Below, in pieces: positions 7,844 through 16,669 of a stretch of DNA of 64,000 nucleotides. The DNA is taken from assembly GCF_036327005.1 (NCBI RefSeq), contig NZ_JAUGZK010000003.1, positions 248,001 through 312,000 on the forward strand. The letters run 5' to 3'. This DNA comes from Alkalimonas mucilaginosa (GTDB taxonomy: Bacteria > Pseudomonadota > Gammaproteobacteria > Enterobacterales > Alteromonadaceae). Position 1 is the first letter of the stretch. Each line of letters starts with the position of its first letter. The notes below the pieces were generated by a model. That model was not told where the DNA came from and did not search any database. It was given only the letters and a program-made list of their open reading frames with translations. The translations under genes were made by a program, and so were the position numbers.

Positions 7844-9295
7844 TTAACGGCTTTGTGGCAAGGTGGGATACTTGATGCCTGCCATTTCGTACATCACCCG
7901 AATCACCTGCACGCTGTAACCAAACTCGTTATCATACCAGACGTAAAGCACGCAACGATCGCCATCCACGATGGTAGCCTGAGAGTCCACCACACCGGCA
8001 TAGCGCGAACCCACCAAATCAGAAGATACGATTTCAGTTGAGCTGGTGTAATCAATCTGATCCTGCAATTCAGAGAACAAAGCCGTTTGCTGCAAGAAGG
8101 CGTTCAAACCATCTTTGCTGGTTTCTTTATTCAGGTTTAACGACAGGATAGCCATCGACACGTTCGGCGTTGGTACCCGGATGGCGTTACCGGTCAGCTT
8201 GCCTTTTAATTCTGGCAATGCCTTGGCTACAGCACTGGCAGCACCAGTCGAGGTAATAACCATGTTTAAAGGAGCGGCCCGGCCACGGCGCTCGGCTTTG
8301 TGGAAGTTATCGATCAGATTCTGATCGTTGGTATAGGAATGCACGGTTTCGACATGGCCATTGCGAATACCAAACTCATCGTTGAGTGCTTTCAGCACTG
8401 GTGTAATAGCATTGGTGGTACAGCTGGCAGCCGACACAATTTTATGCTCTGGCAAGATCATATCCTGATTCACACCATAGACCACATTTGGCACTTCGCC
8501 TTTTGCCGGGGCAGTTAACAACACCCTGCCCGTACCTTTGGATTCAAAATGAATGGCCAGAGCTTTGTCATCTTTCCAGACACCGGTGTTGTCCACCACC
8601 AATGCATTGTTAATACCATATTGGGTGTAATCAACATCGCTTGGTGAGTTGGCATAGATGATCTTAATAAAAGTACCGTTGGCTTTAATGCCCTGATTCT
8701 CGTGATCGACGGTGATGCTGCCATTAAACAGGCCATGAATGGAGTCACGGCGCAACAAGCTGGCGCGCTTTTCAAGGTCCCCTTCTTTGCCACCACGCAC
8801 CACTATTGCACGTAAGCGCAGTTTGCTGCTTGGGCCACTGCGCTCCAACATCAGGCGTGCCAACAAACGACCAATGCGGCCAAAGCCATAAAGGACAACA
8901 TCAGTTGGCTGGACTTTATCTGGGTTATCCAACAAATCGGCCAGCTCTCGCTTTAGATAGTCTTGCAGGCTGGCGCCATTGGAAGAGTTTTTGTACTGAT
9001 AACCATAAGCCAGTTTGCCGATATCAATGCGCCCCGGGGCCAGCTCCAGCTGACTGATGGCTTCAAGGATAGGAAAGCTTTCCCGCAAACGGAGTTTTTG
9101 TCCTTCGTAACGCTCCACCATTTTATGGGCTTTGATCAGCTCAATGGTGGTTGCATTGACCAGAGGCTTGCCATAAACAACCACTTCCACGCCTTTGTTG
9201 CGGTACAACCGCCCAATCAAAGGAAGCATGTTCTCGGCAAATTCCTGGCGCTCCTGCCAGCTCTTCTGGTACTGTTCTTCGTGTGATAGGGTCAT
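7844..9295 (-). CDS. Long-form glyceraldehyde-3-phosphate dehydrogenase
   Basis: GAPDH oxidises glyceraldehyde 3-phosphate to 1,3-bisphosphoglycerate with NAD(P). At 483 residues this is about 145 longer than ordinary GapA, owing to an N-terminal extension of about 130 residues that I do not recognise. The Rossmann motif GFGRIGR is at 137-143, the active-site block SAASCTTNAIT has its Cys near 292, and HSYTNDQNLID follows. Similar long GAPDHs occur in marine gammaproteobacteria. A second, ordinary-length GAPDH is at 32.8 kb, so this one may serve the opposite flux or another cofactor. That is inference. Confidence 0.9.
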   Translation of the reverse strand: MTLSHEEQYQKSWQERQEFAENMLPLIGRLYRNKGVEVVVYGKPLVNATTIELIKAHKMVERYEGQKLRLRESFPILEAISQLELAPGRIDIGKLAYGYQYKNSSNGASLQDYLKRELADLLDNPDKVQPTDVVLYGFGRIGRLLARLMLERSGPSSKLRLRAIVVRGGKEGDLEKRASLLRRDSIHGLFNGSITVDHENQGIKANGTFIKIIYANSPSDVDYTQYGINNALVVDNTGVWKDDKALAIHFESKGTGRVLLTAPAKGEVPNVVYGVNQDMILPEHKIVSAASCTTNAITPVLKALNDEFGIRNGHVETVHSYTNDQNLIDNFHKAERRGRAAPLNMVITSTGAASAVAKALPELKGKLTGNAIRVPTPNVSMAILSLNLNKETSKDGLNAFLQQTALFSELQDQIDYTSSTEIVSSDLVGSRYAGVVDSQATIVDGDRCVLYVWYDNEFGYSVQVIRVMYEMAGIKYPTLPQSR

Positions 9296-9405
9296 AGTTC
9301 GGCCTTTTAACTTCAGTCTGCTGAATGTAATGGGTGTTCAGATACAGAGGCCGCCCTTGCGAGCGGCGGCCTATTGTAATAGAAACTGAAACCTTACCAC
9401 AACAG

Positions 9406-9795
9406 TTACAGCTTTTTTTCAGGACTAAACTGCAAAGAGACCGAGTTTACACAATAACGCTGACCCGTTGGTGCCGGCCCATCGTCAAATACATGGCCAA
9501 GATGGGCATCACACTGAGCACAAAGAATTTCCGTGCGGCTCATGCCATGGCTCTGATCATGCTGATAGCGTACTTTGTCAGCCAACGACTGATAAAAGGA
9601 CGGCCAGCCGCAGCCAGCGTCAAACTTGGCCGCTGAATCAAACAGAGCAGTACCACAGCAAATGCAATGATAGCTGCCTTTAGCTTCCTGATAGAGTAAC
9701 TCACCACTAAAAGGCAGCTCAGTCCCTTTAAGCCGGGTTACCCGGTATTGTTCCGGGCTTAATTGTTGTTGCCATTCAGCATCGCTTTTTTTCAT
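9406..9795 (-). CDS. msrB: Peptide-methionine (R)-S-oxide reductase MsrB
   Basis: MsrB repairs the R form of methionine sulfoxide in proteins, using thioredoxin. The 129-residue protein has both zinc CxxC pairs (Cys44/47 and Cys92/95), the block GCGWPSFYQ, and the catalytic Cys115 in RYCVNSVSL. The length is typical of stand-alone MsrB. It lies upstream of the long GAPDH on the same strand with about 110 bp between them, so a separate promoter for each is likely. Confidence 0.95.
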   Translation of the reverse strand: MKKSDAEWQQQLSPEQYRVTRLKGTELPFSGELLYQEAKGSYHCICCGTALFDSAAKFDAGCGWPSFYQSLADKVRYQHDQSHGMSRTEILCAQCDAHLGHVFDDGPAPTGQRYCVNSVSLQFSPEKKL

Positions 9796-9809
9796 ACTTC
9801 ACTCCCGTA

Positions 9810-9998
9810 TTAAGCACCGAAAGGTTTCGCTCCAATCAACAACTGATGCAAATAAAAAGCAAACAGCCAGAACAGCAGTATACCGAGCAACAGCGACACC
9901 AGATCACGCCACAAAAAAACCGGCTCGCTGAATAACTTCAGCCCGTCACAACATCGACTGATGGCATAACAAATAGCATCAGCTTGCCCTTTTATTGG
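9810..9998 (-). CDS. Possible small membrane protein without a standard start codon
   Basis: An open frame runs from directly after the stop codon of the aspartoacylase-like gene to a TAA at 9810, in the same reading frame as that gene. Its last 45 residues look like a real protein: SEPVFLWRDLVSLLLGILL and a following hydrophobic helix, then GAKPFGA. No ATG, GTG or TTG lies near the beginning. An AAGGG ribosome site is present, but the ATG behind it opens a different frame that ends after 13 codons. An ATT start, a frameshift or stop readthrough could explain it; a sequence error also could. Confidence 0.4.
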   Translation of the reverse strand, partial: PIKGQADAICYAISRCCDGLKLFSEPVFLWRDLVSLLLGILLFWLFAFYLHQLLIGAKPFGA

Positions 9999-11063
9999 TT
10001 AAATATTCAATGCATGGTCGCTGTATGGATAATCATGCGCTTCCAGACTTTCCTGATAGCTTTCAACCCGATCAGCGACAATATCGGTGCGGTAAAACTG
10101 AGCAATGTGGTATACCGCATCGCCTTCATTCACCAGTGGCAGCTTCAGCAAACCAATGATAATCCCACTGTAAGGGGCACGGATTTCCTGCTCCGACTCG
10201 CCAAAAGGATCCGACACCACTCCCAGCACCGTCTGGTCTTTCAGCACCCGGCCTCCTTCACGTACAAAGGCCCGGAAAATACCGCTTTGAGGTGCTCGTA
10301 CCCAGGCACTGGAGCGAGCCATTACCGGCTCTTTCGGCTGCGGGCGCCTTGATGGCGGTAGCATATCAAGCGCCCGCATCACCCGTAAAATGCCCTCAAC
10401 CCCACCGCGAATAGCCACTTCATCAAAACGCAACGCTTCGCCGGCTTCATACAACAAGGTTGGGATCTTGTTTTGACCTGCGGCTTCCCGCAGTGAACCT
10501 TCACGCAACTCGGAATTAAGGATCACCGGGGTGCCAAAGGCTTTGGCCAGACGCAGAGCTTCCGGATCGTCCAGATCGGCCCGGATTTGTGGTAAATTAA
10601 AGCGGTGCAAAGCACCTGTATGCAGATCAATGCCATGCGTTGACTGGCTTACCACTTCACTCATAAAAAGGCGCGCCAGCCGTCCCGCCATGGATCCTTT
10701 GTTCGAGCCGGGGAAGCTACGGTTTAAGTCACGCCGATCCGGCAGATAGCGGCTTTGGTTGATAAAGCCATGCAAGTTCACCACAGGCACCGCCAGTAAA
10801 GTTCCTTTTAAACGCTTTAATGCTGGCACTTTCAGCAGACGGCGGATGATCTCGACCCCATTGATTTCATCACCATGAATGGCAGCACTGATAAAGAGCA
10901 CAGGTCCTTGCTGACGACCACAGAGTACCTGTACCGGCATCATCACTGGTGTATGGGTATAGAGCTTGCTGCCACGCACATCTATGGTTTTGCGCTCCCC
11001 AGGCCTCACCTCAATCCCACCAATGCAAATGCTGCTGTTACGACTGCGAACCTGTGTACTCAT
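9999..11063 (-). CDS. Succinylglutamate desuccinylase/aspartoacylase-family zinc hydrolase
   Basis: The 354-residue protein belongs to the AstE/AspA branch of M14 zinc carboxypeptidase-like enzymes, which remove an acyl group or amino acid from an amide. Zinc ligands are visible in HGDE (63-66) and DLHTG (146-150). RDLNRSFPGS near 111-120 supplies the conserved Arg residues. The C-terminal beta domain begins near residue 245 and holds APQSGIFRAFVREGG. Its ATG directly abuts the rimK stop codon, so it is translationally coupled to an amino-acid ligase. It may process the same tail RimK adds; the substrate is not proven. Confidence 0.85.
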   Translation of the reverse strand: MSTQVRSRNSSICIGGIEVRPGERKTIDVRGSKLYTHTPVMMPVQVLCGRQQGPVLFISAAIHGDEINGVEIIRRLLKVPALKRLKGTLLAVPVVNLHGFINQSRYLPDRRDLNRSFPGSNKGSMAGRLARLFMSEVVSQSTHGIDLHTGALHRFNLPQIRADLDDPEALRLAKAFGTPVILNSELREGSLREAAGQNKIPTLLYEAGEALRFDEVAIRGGVEGILRVMRALDMLPPSRRPQPKEPVMARSSAWVRAPQSGIFRAFVREGGRVLKDQTVLGVVSDPFGESEQEIRAPYSGIIIGLLKLPLVNEGDAVYHIAQFYRTDIVADRVESYQESLEAHDYPYSDHALNI

Positions 11064-11969
11064 TCAGCCACGTCCCTTGGTTTTCGTACGATTGGGTTTG
11101 GCATTTTTCTCAATAAAGTCAATGATAGAGCCAGCAATGTCTTTGCCGGAAGCCCCCTCAATGCCTTCCAGGCCAGGAGACGAATTCACCTCCATCACCA
11201 CAGGACCATGATTCGAACGCAGTAAATCAACCCCGCAGACGTTTAATCCCATCACTTTTGCCGCCCGAATGGCAGTGGCGCGTTCTTCCGGCGTAATGCG
11301 GCACAACTGAGCAGTCCCGCCACGATGCAGGTTGGAGCGGAACTCCCCCTCCTTGGCCTGACGCTTCATGGCCGCCACCACCTTGCCACCAATGACAAAA
11401 GCACGAATATCAGAGCCCTTCGCTTCTTTAATAAACTCCTGAACCAGAATATGTTGCTTTAACCCCATAAATGCCTGGATCACGCTCTCTGCTGCCTGAT
11501 TGGTTTCTGCCAGCACCACCCCTATGCCCTGAGTCCCTTCCAGCAGTTTGATAACGGCCGGTGCACCACCGACAATACTGAGCAGATCTTCAATGTCATC
11601 CGGCGAGTGGGCAAAGCTGGTGACCGGCAAGCCAATACCGCGCCGTGATAACAACTGCAAGCTACGCAGTTTGTCACGCGAACGGCTGATGGCAACCGAT
11701 TCATTCAGTGGATACACATTCATCATCTCAAATTGACGCAATACAGCCGTGCCATAAAAGGTAATCGAAGCACCAATTCTTGGGATCACTGCATCAAAGC
11801 CGGTCAGGACTTCCCCTTTGTAATGAATTTCCGGATTATGGGAGGTGATGTTCATGTAACAACGCAGCGCATCAATCACCCGCACTTCGTGACCGCGTTG
11901 CTGCGCTGCTTCAACCAGCCGCCTGGTCGAGTACAGCTTGGGATTTCGGGATAATATTGCGATTTTCAT
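11064..11969 (-). CDS. rimK: RimK-type ATP-grasp glutamate ligase
   Basis: RimK adds glutamates to the C-terminus of ribosomal protein S6. The 301-residue length, the start MKIAILSRNPKLYSTRRLVEA and the blocks GFDAVIPRIGASITFYGTAVLRQFE and VVMEVNSSPGLEGIE match E. coli RimK closely. The ATP-grasp core includes IKLLEGTQGIGV and LVQEFIKEAKGSDIR. The C-terminal tail is basic (KPNRTKTKGRG). The gene overlaps the rimB-like gene by four bases (ATGA) and abuts the aspartoacylase-like gene, forming a coupled three-gene operon. Confidence 0.95.
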   Translation of the reverse strand: MKIAILSRNPKLYSTRRLVEAAQQRGHEVRVIDALRCYMNITSHNPEIHYKGEVLTGFDAVIPRIGASITFYGTAVLRQFEMMNVYPLNESVAISRSRDKLRSLQLLSRRGIGLPVTSFAHSPDDIEDLLSIVGGAPAVIKLLEGTQGIGVVLAETNQAAESVIQAFMGLKQHILVQEFIKEAKGSDIRAFVIGGKVVAAMKRQAKEGEFRSNLHRGGTAQLCRITPEERATAIRAAKVMGLNVCGVDLLRSNHGPVVMEVNSSPGLEGIEGASGKDIAGSIIDFIEKNAKPNRTKTKGRG

Positions 11970-12445
11970 ACCGGCTTAACCTTCTCAGAACACTGCTCAA
12001 TCGGTGACAATGGTTGCAAATAAGACGCTTCCGGCACCACCACAAAACGGTGACGCAGCGCTTCCCGCCCTAACAACATTCGAAATAACATGCTATCACG
12101 GCTAGTCAGAGAAACTTCAATCGGATAGCTTTGCTGCCCGACCACCACCTCTGTTTTAATAAAATACCGTTCGGTAGTATGCCCGCCCGAATCAGTAACA
12201 GCTCGTTTGTCATGCACTTTGGCTTCACACCAGACAACCTGCTCTGTATCGTGTTGCCGTGGGTGCATCCCAAAACGCACCCATTCCTCACCCTCTTTCT
12301 GAAATGGCTCCACAGAGAAAGTATGCAACGCAGAGCTCCGTGCCCCCGTATCCACTTTGCACTTAATCGCAGGGATCTGCAGCTCTGGCAGTGCAACCCA
12401 TTCCCGCCAGCCAATTGGCCGGGCTTTTACATCAGACTTGTTCAA
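11966..12445 (-). CDS. RimB-like retropepsin-fold protein (PF05618, ATP-dependent zinc protease family)
   Basis: The 159-residue protein carries the aspartic-protease-like motif CKVDTGARSSALH near residue 30 and LTSRDSMLFRMLLGREAL near 115, typical of PF05618. In Pseudomonas a protein of this family, RimB, is encoded with rimK and modulates RimK action. The start codon is TTG at 12445, preceded by GGGAG eight bases upstream. That ribosome site overlaps the stop codon of the sugar dehydrogenase gene, so translation may be coupled. The family name 'zinc protease' is historical. Confidence 0.85.
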   Translation of the reverse strand: MNKSDVKARPIGWREWVALPELQIPAIKCKVDTGARSSALHTFSVEPFQKEGEEWVRFGMHPRQHDTEQVVWCEAKVHDKRAVTDSGGHTTERYFIKTEVVVGQQSYPIEVSLTSRDSMLFRMLLGREALRHRFVVVPEASYLQPLSPIEQCSEKVKPV

Positions 12446-12458
12446 GAGTTGTTGCTCC

Positions 12459-14078
12459 CTATTGCATTGCTGGCAACGCTGCCGGCACCACTCTTAGCAG
12501 GTGCCCCTGGGGCTCATCGGTCAGCAGATAAACAGCACCATCCGGCCCGGTTCGCACATCTCGAAACCGCACCTGTAACTCGGTAAATAATACCTCCACC
12601 ACCTCAGCGCCTTGTGAAGTCAATCGCACCCGTTGTACCTGGCGGGCAGCCAAGGCTCCAACCAGCAGATCACCTTGCCACTGAGGAAATAAATCACCCT
12701 GATACAGCGCAAGACCTGAAGGCGCTATCGAAGGTGTCCAGTCCAGCAACGGAGGTTCCATGCCCTGGTAGGCGGTAAAAGGTGTGATGCGGGCACCGGT
12801 GTAATCGATGCCTTGGGTAACGACTGGCCAGCCATAATTGCGCCCTGGTTCGATGCGATTGAGTTCGTCACCGCCTCTGGGGCCATGCTCATGACTTAGC
12901 AGCTGATTGTTGGCGCTATCATACACCAGTCCTTGCACATTTCGATGACCATAACTGTAGATTTCTGCTAAAGCACCACGCTTGGCGGCAAAAGGATTGT
13001 CTGCAGGTATCGTTCCATCTGGCCACAAACGAACCAGGCTGCCAAGATGGCTGGTCAAACGTTGTGCCTCTTCGCGGTAATCAAAACCATCCCCCAGGCT
13101 GAGCACGATACTGCCATCACCCAGCCATACTAGACGACCACCGTAATGCGCATTGCCGCTTTTCGCCGGATAACTGCGAAAGATCTCGGTTAAGCCGGTG
13201 AGCTCAAGCCGGCTGAGATCCAGACGGGCACTCGCCAGGCAGCTATGATTAGCGCGTCTGCTGCCACAAGCATAACTTAAGAAGATCTGTTGCGAGCGGG
13301 CAAAGTCTTGTGCCGGCAACACCTCAAATAACCCGGCCTGGCCCGAGGCAAACACCTCCGGTAAGCCAGCAATGGGTTCTGGCTCCAGCCGGCCATCGGC
13401 GTGCACCAGGCGGAGCCGTCCCGGGCGCTCTGTCACCAGCATAGTGCCACCTGGAAGGAAAGCCAGTGACCAGGGATGCTCCAGCCCTTGAACAACCGTA
13501 TCTACCCGATAATCGCTATTGGCACTGGCAGGCTCGGTATTTAACACTGTCAGCAACAGGCATGGTAGTAACCATACCGCCGTAGATGTTGGACGCGCGG
13601 GCCCGCCGCGGCTGTTCTGCAGGTACGATTTCGCTGCAACTGCCCGGCCAAATAATGCCCCTGCCAGAGCAGCAATCAGCAACAACACCAGCATGCCCAT
13701 CAGGCTTCGGCTGGCTGCAATCAGCGTAGGCATCGGTGCTACAGCGTTCACCAGCAGCAAGGTACACCAAAGGCCGGATCCTGCAGCCAGCGCGAATAAA
13801 GCCGGCTGCCAGCGCAAGACAATAAAACGACGCAAGCCAAGTGCCACCCCCTGAGAAATGCCATAACTGACGGACAACAAAGCCGCATAGACTGGCGCAA
13901 AATGACGGATATCGTGCCAACTGGTGGCCCATCGCTCGCTTGCAGGAATAACAACACCCAGTTGCTGCAACGCCAGTAAATTCAGTTGCGTTTGCGCCAG
14001 CGTGCTGAGCACCACCGCCAGCAATAAGGTCCAGATAAAATGCAGCAGCAGTTTGTAGCCCTTTGCAGTAATCAACAT
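12459..14078 (-). CDS. Membrane-anchored PQQ-dependent sugar dehydrogenase-like protein
   Basis: Residues from about 190 form a YliI/Gcd-B type six-bladed propeller that oxidises aldose sugars with PQQ. Motifs include GLEHPWSLAFLPGG, LSLGDGFDYR, GHRNVQGL and HEHGPRGGDELN. The first 175 residues are extra: four or five hydrophobic helices (around 10-30, 62-80, 92-112, 122-145 and 168-182). The last could act as a signal-anchor placing the propeller in the periplasm. Ordinary soluble members carry only a signal peptide. It is upstream of the rim operon and 13 bp from it. Confidence 0.85.
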   Translation of the reverse strand: MLITAKGYKLLLHFIWTLLLAVVLSTLAQTQLNLLALQQLGVVIPASERWATSWHDIRHFAPVYAALLSVSYGISQGVALGLRRFIVLRWQPALFALAAGSGLWCTLLLVNAVAPMPTLIAASRSLMGMLVLLLIAALAGALFGRAVAAKSYLQNSRGGPARPTSTAVWLLPCLLLTVLNTEPASANSDYRVDTVVQGLEHPWSLAFLPGGTMLVTERPGRLRLVHADGRLEPEPIAGLPEVFASGQAGLFEVLPAQDFARSQQIFLSYACGSRRANHSCLASARLDLSRLELTGLTEIFRSYPAKSGNAHYGGRLVWLGDGSIVLSLGDGFDYREEAQRLTSHLGSLVRLWPDGTIPADNPFAAKRGALAEIYSYGHRNVQGLVYDSANNQLLSHEHGPRGGDELNRIEPGRNYGWPVVTQGIDYTGARITPFTAYQGMEPPLLDWTPSIAPSGLALYQGDLFPQWQGDLLVGALAARQVQRVRLTSQGAEVVEVLFTELQVRFRDVRTGPDGAVYLLTDEPQGHLLRVVPAALPAMQ

Positions 14079-14199
14079 CAGGTTTCTCCCAAGCCAACTT
14101 ATCGAATAAACTGAAAGCCTTAATAGTAGTGCAGCAACACTGCAACTGCTATGATTTTACCGTAAAACCAATCACCTGCTGCAACATAGGATCCTGAAC

Positions 14200-15000
14200 G
14201 TGACCGATTGGACCGATCATCTTAACAGCCTGGCCAACCACTTGTGGCGACTGAGCCCTGGCTGCCGCACCGGGGTAGATCCCAGCATGGTCAGGCTGGT
14301 TGCCCACCGAGGGGCTCACCACGGACAAACCGGAAACCATGGCGACAATGTTCTGGAGAATACCCTGGCCGCATTCGACCGCTGTCTGCTGCATGGTATC
14401 TGGGGCATTGAGCTTGATATTCATTTAACTCTGGATGGTGAGCCGGTGGTACACCATGATCCAGCCTGTGGCCGTTTATTTGGCCGGCCGGATCTGGTTA
14501 TTGCCGAAACCCGTTTTGATGTGCTGCAACGCGAATTGCCAGCCATCCCGCATTTGCAAGACATCATTGCACGCTATGGCCGACAACTGCACCTGATGCT
14601 TGAGATTAAAGAGTCCTGGCGTGAGTCTCCAGCCCTGGTACCACGCTTACAAAGGTTGCTGGCTGAGCTGGTACCGGAGAAAGACTTTCACCTGCTTAGT
14701 CTCGAACCGGATCACCTGGAGGGCTTTCGTTATTTGCCGCCTACCGCTCTGGTCGATGTGGCTCTGACCAACACCAAGCAGATTGTTCGGCAGAACCTTG
14801 CTCTTGGTCATGGCGCTGTGGCTGGCTCCTTTGCACTGCTTACTCCGGCCATCGTGCAACAATTAAAAGCCGCTGGTAAACAAACCGGTACCGGCCAGGT
14901 TAATCACCCTGATATTCTGAACCGTGAAGTCAATCGGGGCGTAGACTGGATCTTCAGCGATCAGCCACTGCGCTTGCAATACCCGGAAAAGTTCCGATAA
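14200..15000 (+). CDS. Glycerophosphodiester phosphodiesterase
   Basis: The enzyme hydrolyses glycerophosphodiesters to glycerol 3-phosphate and an alcohol. The GDPD signature is complete: LVAHRGAHHG near 32-41 with the catalytic His-Arg, ENTLAAF, GIELDIHLTLDGEPVVHHD near 68-88 with the metal ligands Glu and Asp and the second catalytic His. The product is 266 residues with no signal peptide, so it resembles cytosolic UgpQ. Translation starts at a GTG (14200) with AGGA eight bases upstream. The leucyl aminopeptidase gene follows 52 bp later on the same strand. Confidence 0.93.
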   Translation: MTDWTDHLNSLANHLWRLSPGCRTGVDPSMVRLVAHRGAHHGQTGNHGDNVLENTLAAFDRCLLHGIWGIELDIHLTLDGEPVVHHDPACGRLFGRPDLVIAETRFDVLQRELPAIPHLQDIIARYGRQLHLMLEIKESWRESPALVPRLQRLLAELVPEKDFHLLSLEPDHLEGFRYLPPTALVDVALTNTKQIVRQNLALGHGAVAGSFALLTPAIVQQLKAAGKQTGTGQVNHPDILNREVNRGVDWIFSDQPLRLQYPEKFR

Positions 15001-15052
15001 TAGGTTACGTAAAACAACAACATAATGAACAATAATCAACCATGAGGTCTCT

Positions 15053-16624
15053 ATGAAAACTTTGCTTGCGCTTAGTATTGGCGCTGTACTGGCCGGCAGC
15101 ACTCTGCTCAGCTCTACTGCTTCGGCGGTGAGCCCATCGCCTTACATCCATACTCAGTTCAATGTGACAGAATCGATGCAGCAAGCCGATCTGTTGGTGG
15201 TGCTGGTGCCGGAAAATGCCGGTGAGTTGCGTTTAACCGGCTGGGATCGCAGCAGCCGTAATCACATCAACCGCGCCATTAGCGTCGCTGCCTTTGACGG
15301 CAAAGCCGGTTCCCAGCTGGATATTGTTGCTCCTGTCGGGTTGAATTATGGCCGCGTGTTGCTGCTGGGGGTCGGTGATACCGCTGAGCTTAGCCGAGCC
15401 AAAGCTGAGGAAATCGGCGCCAACTTAAGCAACTGGGTCAATGGTACCAAAGCCGAAACTGTGCATGTCCATAGCCAGCTAATTGCCAATGCCAGCGATA
15501 ATCACCGCATTGCCGCCGCTATCGCCCATGGGGTCGAGCTGCGCAATTACCGGTTTGACCGTTTCAAAAGCCAGCCGGAAGCCCGGCCAGCCCAGCGTTA
15601 CAGCTGGCAAGTCGCACTGGCGACCGAGGCCCGGGCTAAAATTGAGCAAAAGCAGGCGCTGGCACAAGGCGTTTTTACAGCCCGTGAACTGACCAACCTG
15701 CCCGGCAGCAGTGGCTATCCGGCAGCCTTTGCCAATTTTGCCAAAGCAGTGCTGGAACCCTTAGGCGTGGAAGTGACTATTTTGGGGCCAGAGGACATCC
15801 AAGCCCTTGGTATGGGCTCTTTGTATGGTGTTAGTCAGGGCAGCCATATGAAAGCTCACCTGTTGGTCGCACGCTGGCGTGGCAACGATGACGACGCGCC
15901 TATTGCACTGGTTGGCAAAGGCAATACCTTCGATACCGGCGGCTATAACTTAAAAACCCAATCGGCTTCCATTTTACGCATGCACACCGACAAAGCCGGT
16001 GGTGCTGCCGTGGTAGGGGCTATCCAGGCCCTCGCTGGCCAGAAAGCCCAGGCCCATGTGGTGGGTGTGGTGCCGCTATCCATCAACATGATTTCTGGTA
16101 CCGCTCAATTGCCTGGCGATGTGGTTACTGCCGGCGATGGCAGTACCATTGAAATTGGCAATACCGACGCAGAAGGCCGGCTTATTTTGGCCGATGGCAT
16201 CTGGTACGCTAGAGAACACATCAAACCAAGAGCCATTGTGGATATTGCCACCTTAACCGGTGCCAAAGTTGGCGCGCTCGGAACCGAGTACTCCGCCGTC
16301 TTTACCCGGGATCAACAGATTGAAGCCAGCCTGCGCGAAGCAGGTAACCTGGTGCAAGAGCGGGTTTGGCCACTGCCATTGGATGGCTATGATAACATCG
16401 TCCGCAGCCGAATTGCCGATCGCATCAATACCGGCTCGCCGGGTGCTCAGGCCGGGGCAATTTTCCTGCAGCATTTTGCCGGCGATATCCCCTGGGCACA
16501 CATTGATATGGCAGGCGATGCTTTCAATGCCAGCGCCAATGGCATTCACCCGGAAGGCAGCAGCGGTTACGGTGTGCGCTTGCTGACTGAGTGGGTCAAA
16601 CTGTATCAGGCTCAAAGCAATTAA
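15053..16624 (+). CDS. Exported M17 leucyl aminopeptidase
   Basis: M17 enzymes remove N-terminal leucine and similar residues and are usually cytosolic hexamers. The catalytic domain is intact: GKGNTFDTGGYNLK near 285-298 carries metal ligands Lys and Asp, HTDKAGGAAVVGA the catalytic Lys region, and NTDAEGRLILAD near 363 the remaining ligands and Arg. The first 25 residues are a clear signal peptide (MKTLLALSIGAVLAGSTLL then TASA). Export suggests peptide scavenging in the periplasm. The gene is strongly expressed-looking, with AGG before the ATG. Confidence 0.92.
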   Translation: MKTLLALSIGAVLAGSTLLSSTASAVSPSPYIHTQFNVTESMQQADLLVVLVPENAGELRLTGWDRSSRNHINRAISVAAFDGKAGSQLDIVAPVGLNYGRVLLLGVGDTAELSRAKAEEIGANLSNWVNGTKAETVHVHSQLIANASDNHRIAAAIAHGVELRNYRFDRFKSQPEARPAQRYSWQVALATEARAKIEQKQALAQGVFTARELTNLPGSSGYPAAFANFAKAVLEPLGVEVTILGPEDIQALGMGSLYGVSQGSHMKAHLLVARWRGNDDDAPIALVGKGNTFDTGGYNLKTQSASILRMHTDKAGGAAVVGAIQALAGQKAQAHVVGVVPLSINMISGTAQLPGDVVTAGDGSTIEIGNTDAEGRLILADGIWYAREHIKPRAIVDIATLTGAKVGALGTEYSAVFTRDQQIEASLREAGNLVQERVWPLPLDGYDNIVRSRIADRINTGSPGAQAGAIFLQHFAGDIPWAHIDMAGDAFNASANGIHPEGSSGYGVRLLTEWVKLYQAQSN

Positions 16625-16638
16625 TCTTTGTTGCCGTC

Positions 16639-16669
16639 AGGGTGGCCGATCTGGCTGATCGGTCGCCCT
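16639..16669. other. Long hairpin between convergent genes
   Basis: Arms of 13 bases (16639-16651 and 16657-16669, 11 pairs) enclose a five-base loop between the aminopeptidase stop and the transporter stop. Neither strand has a T-run after it, so a classical terminator call is weak. Confidence 0.4.
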
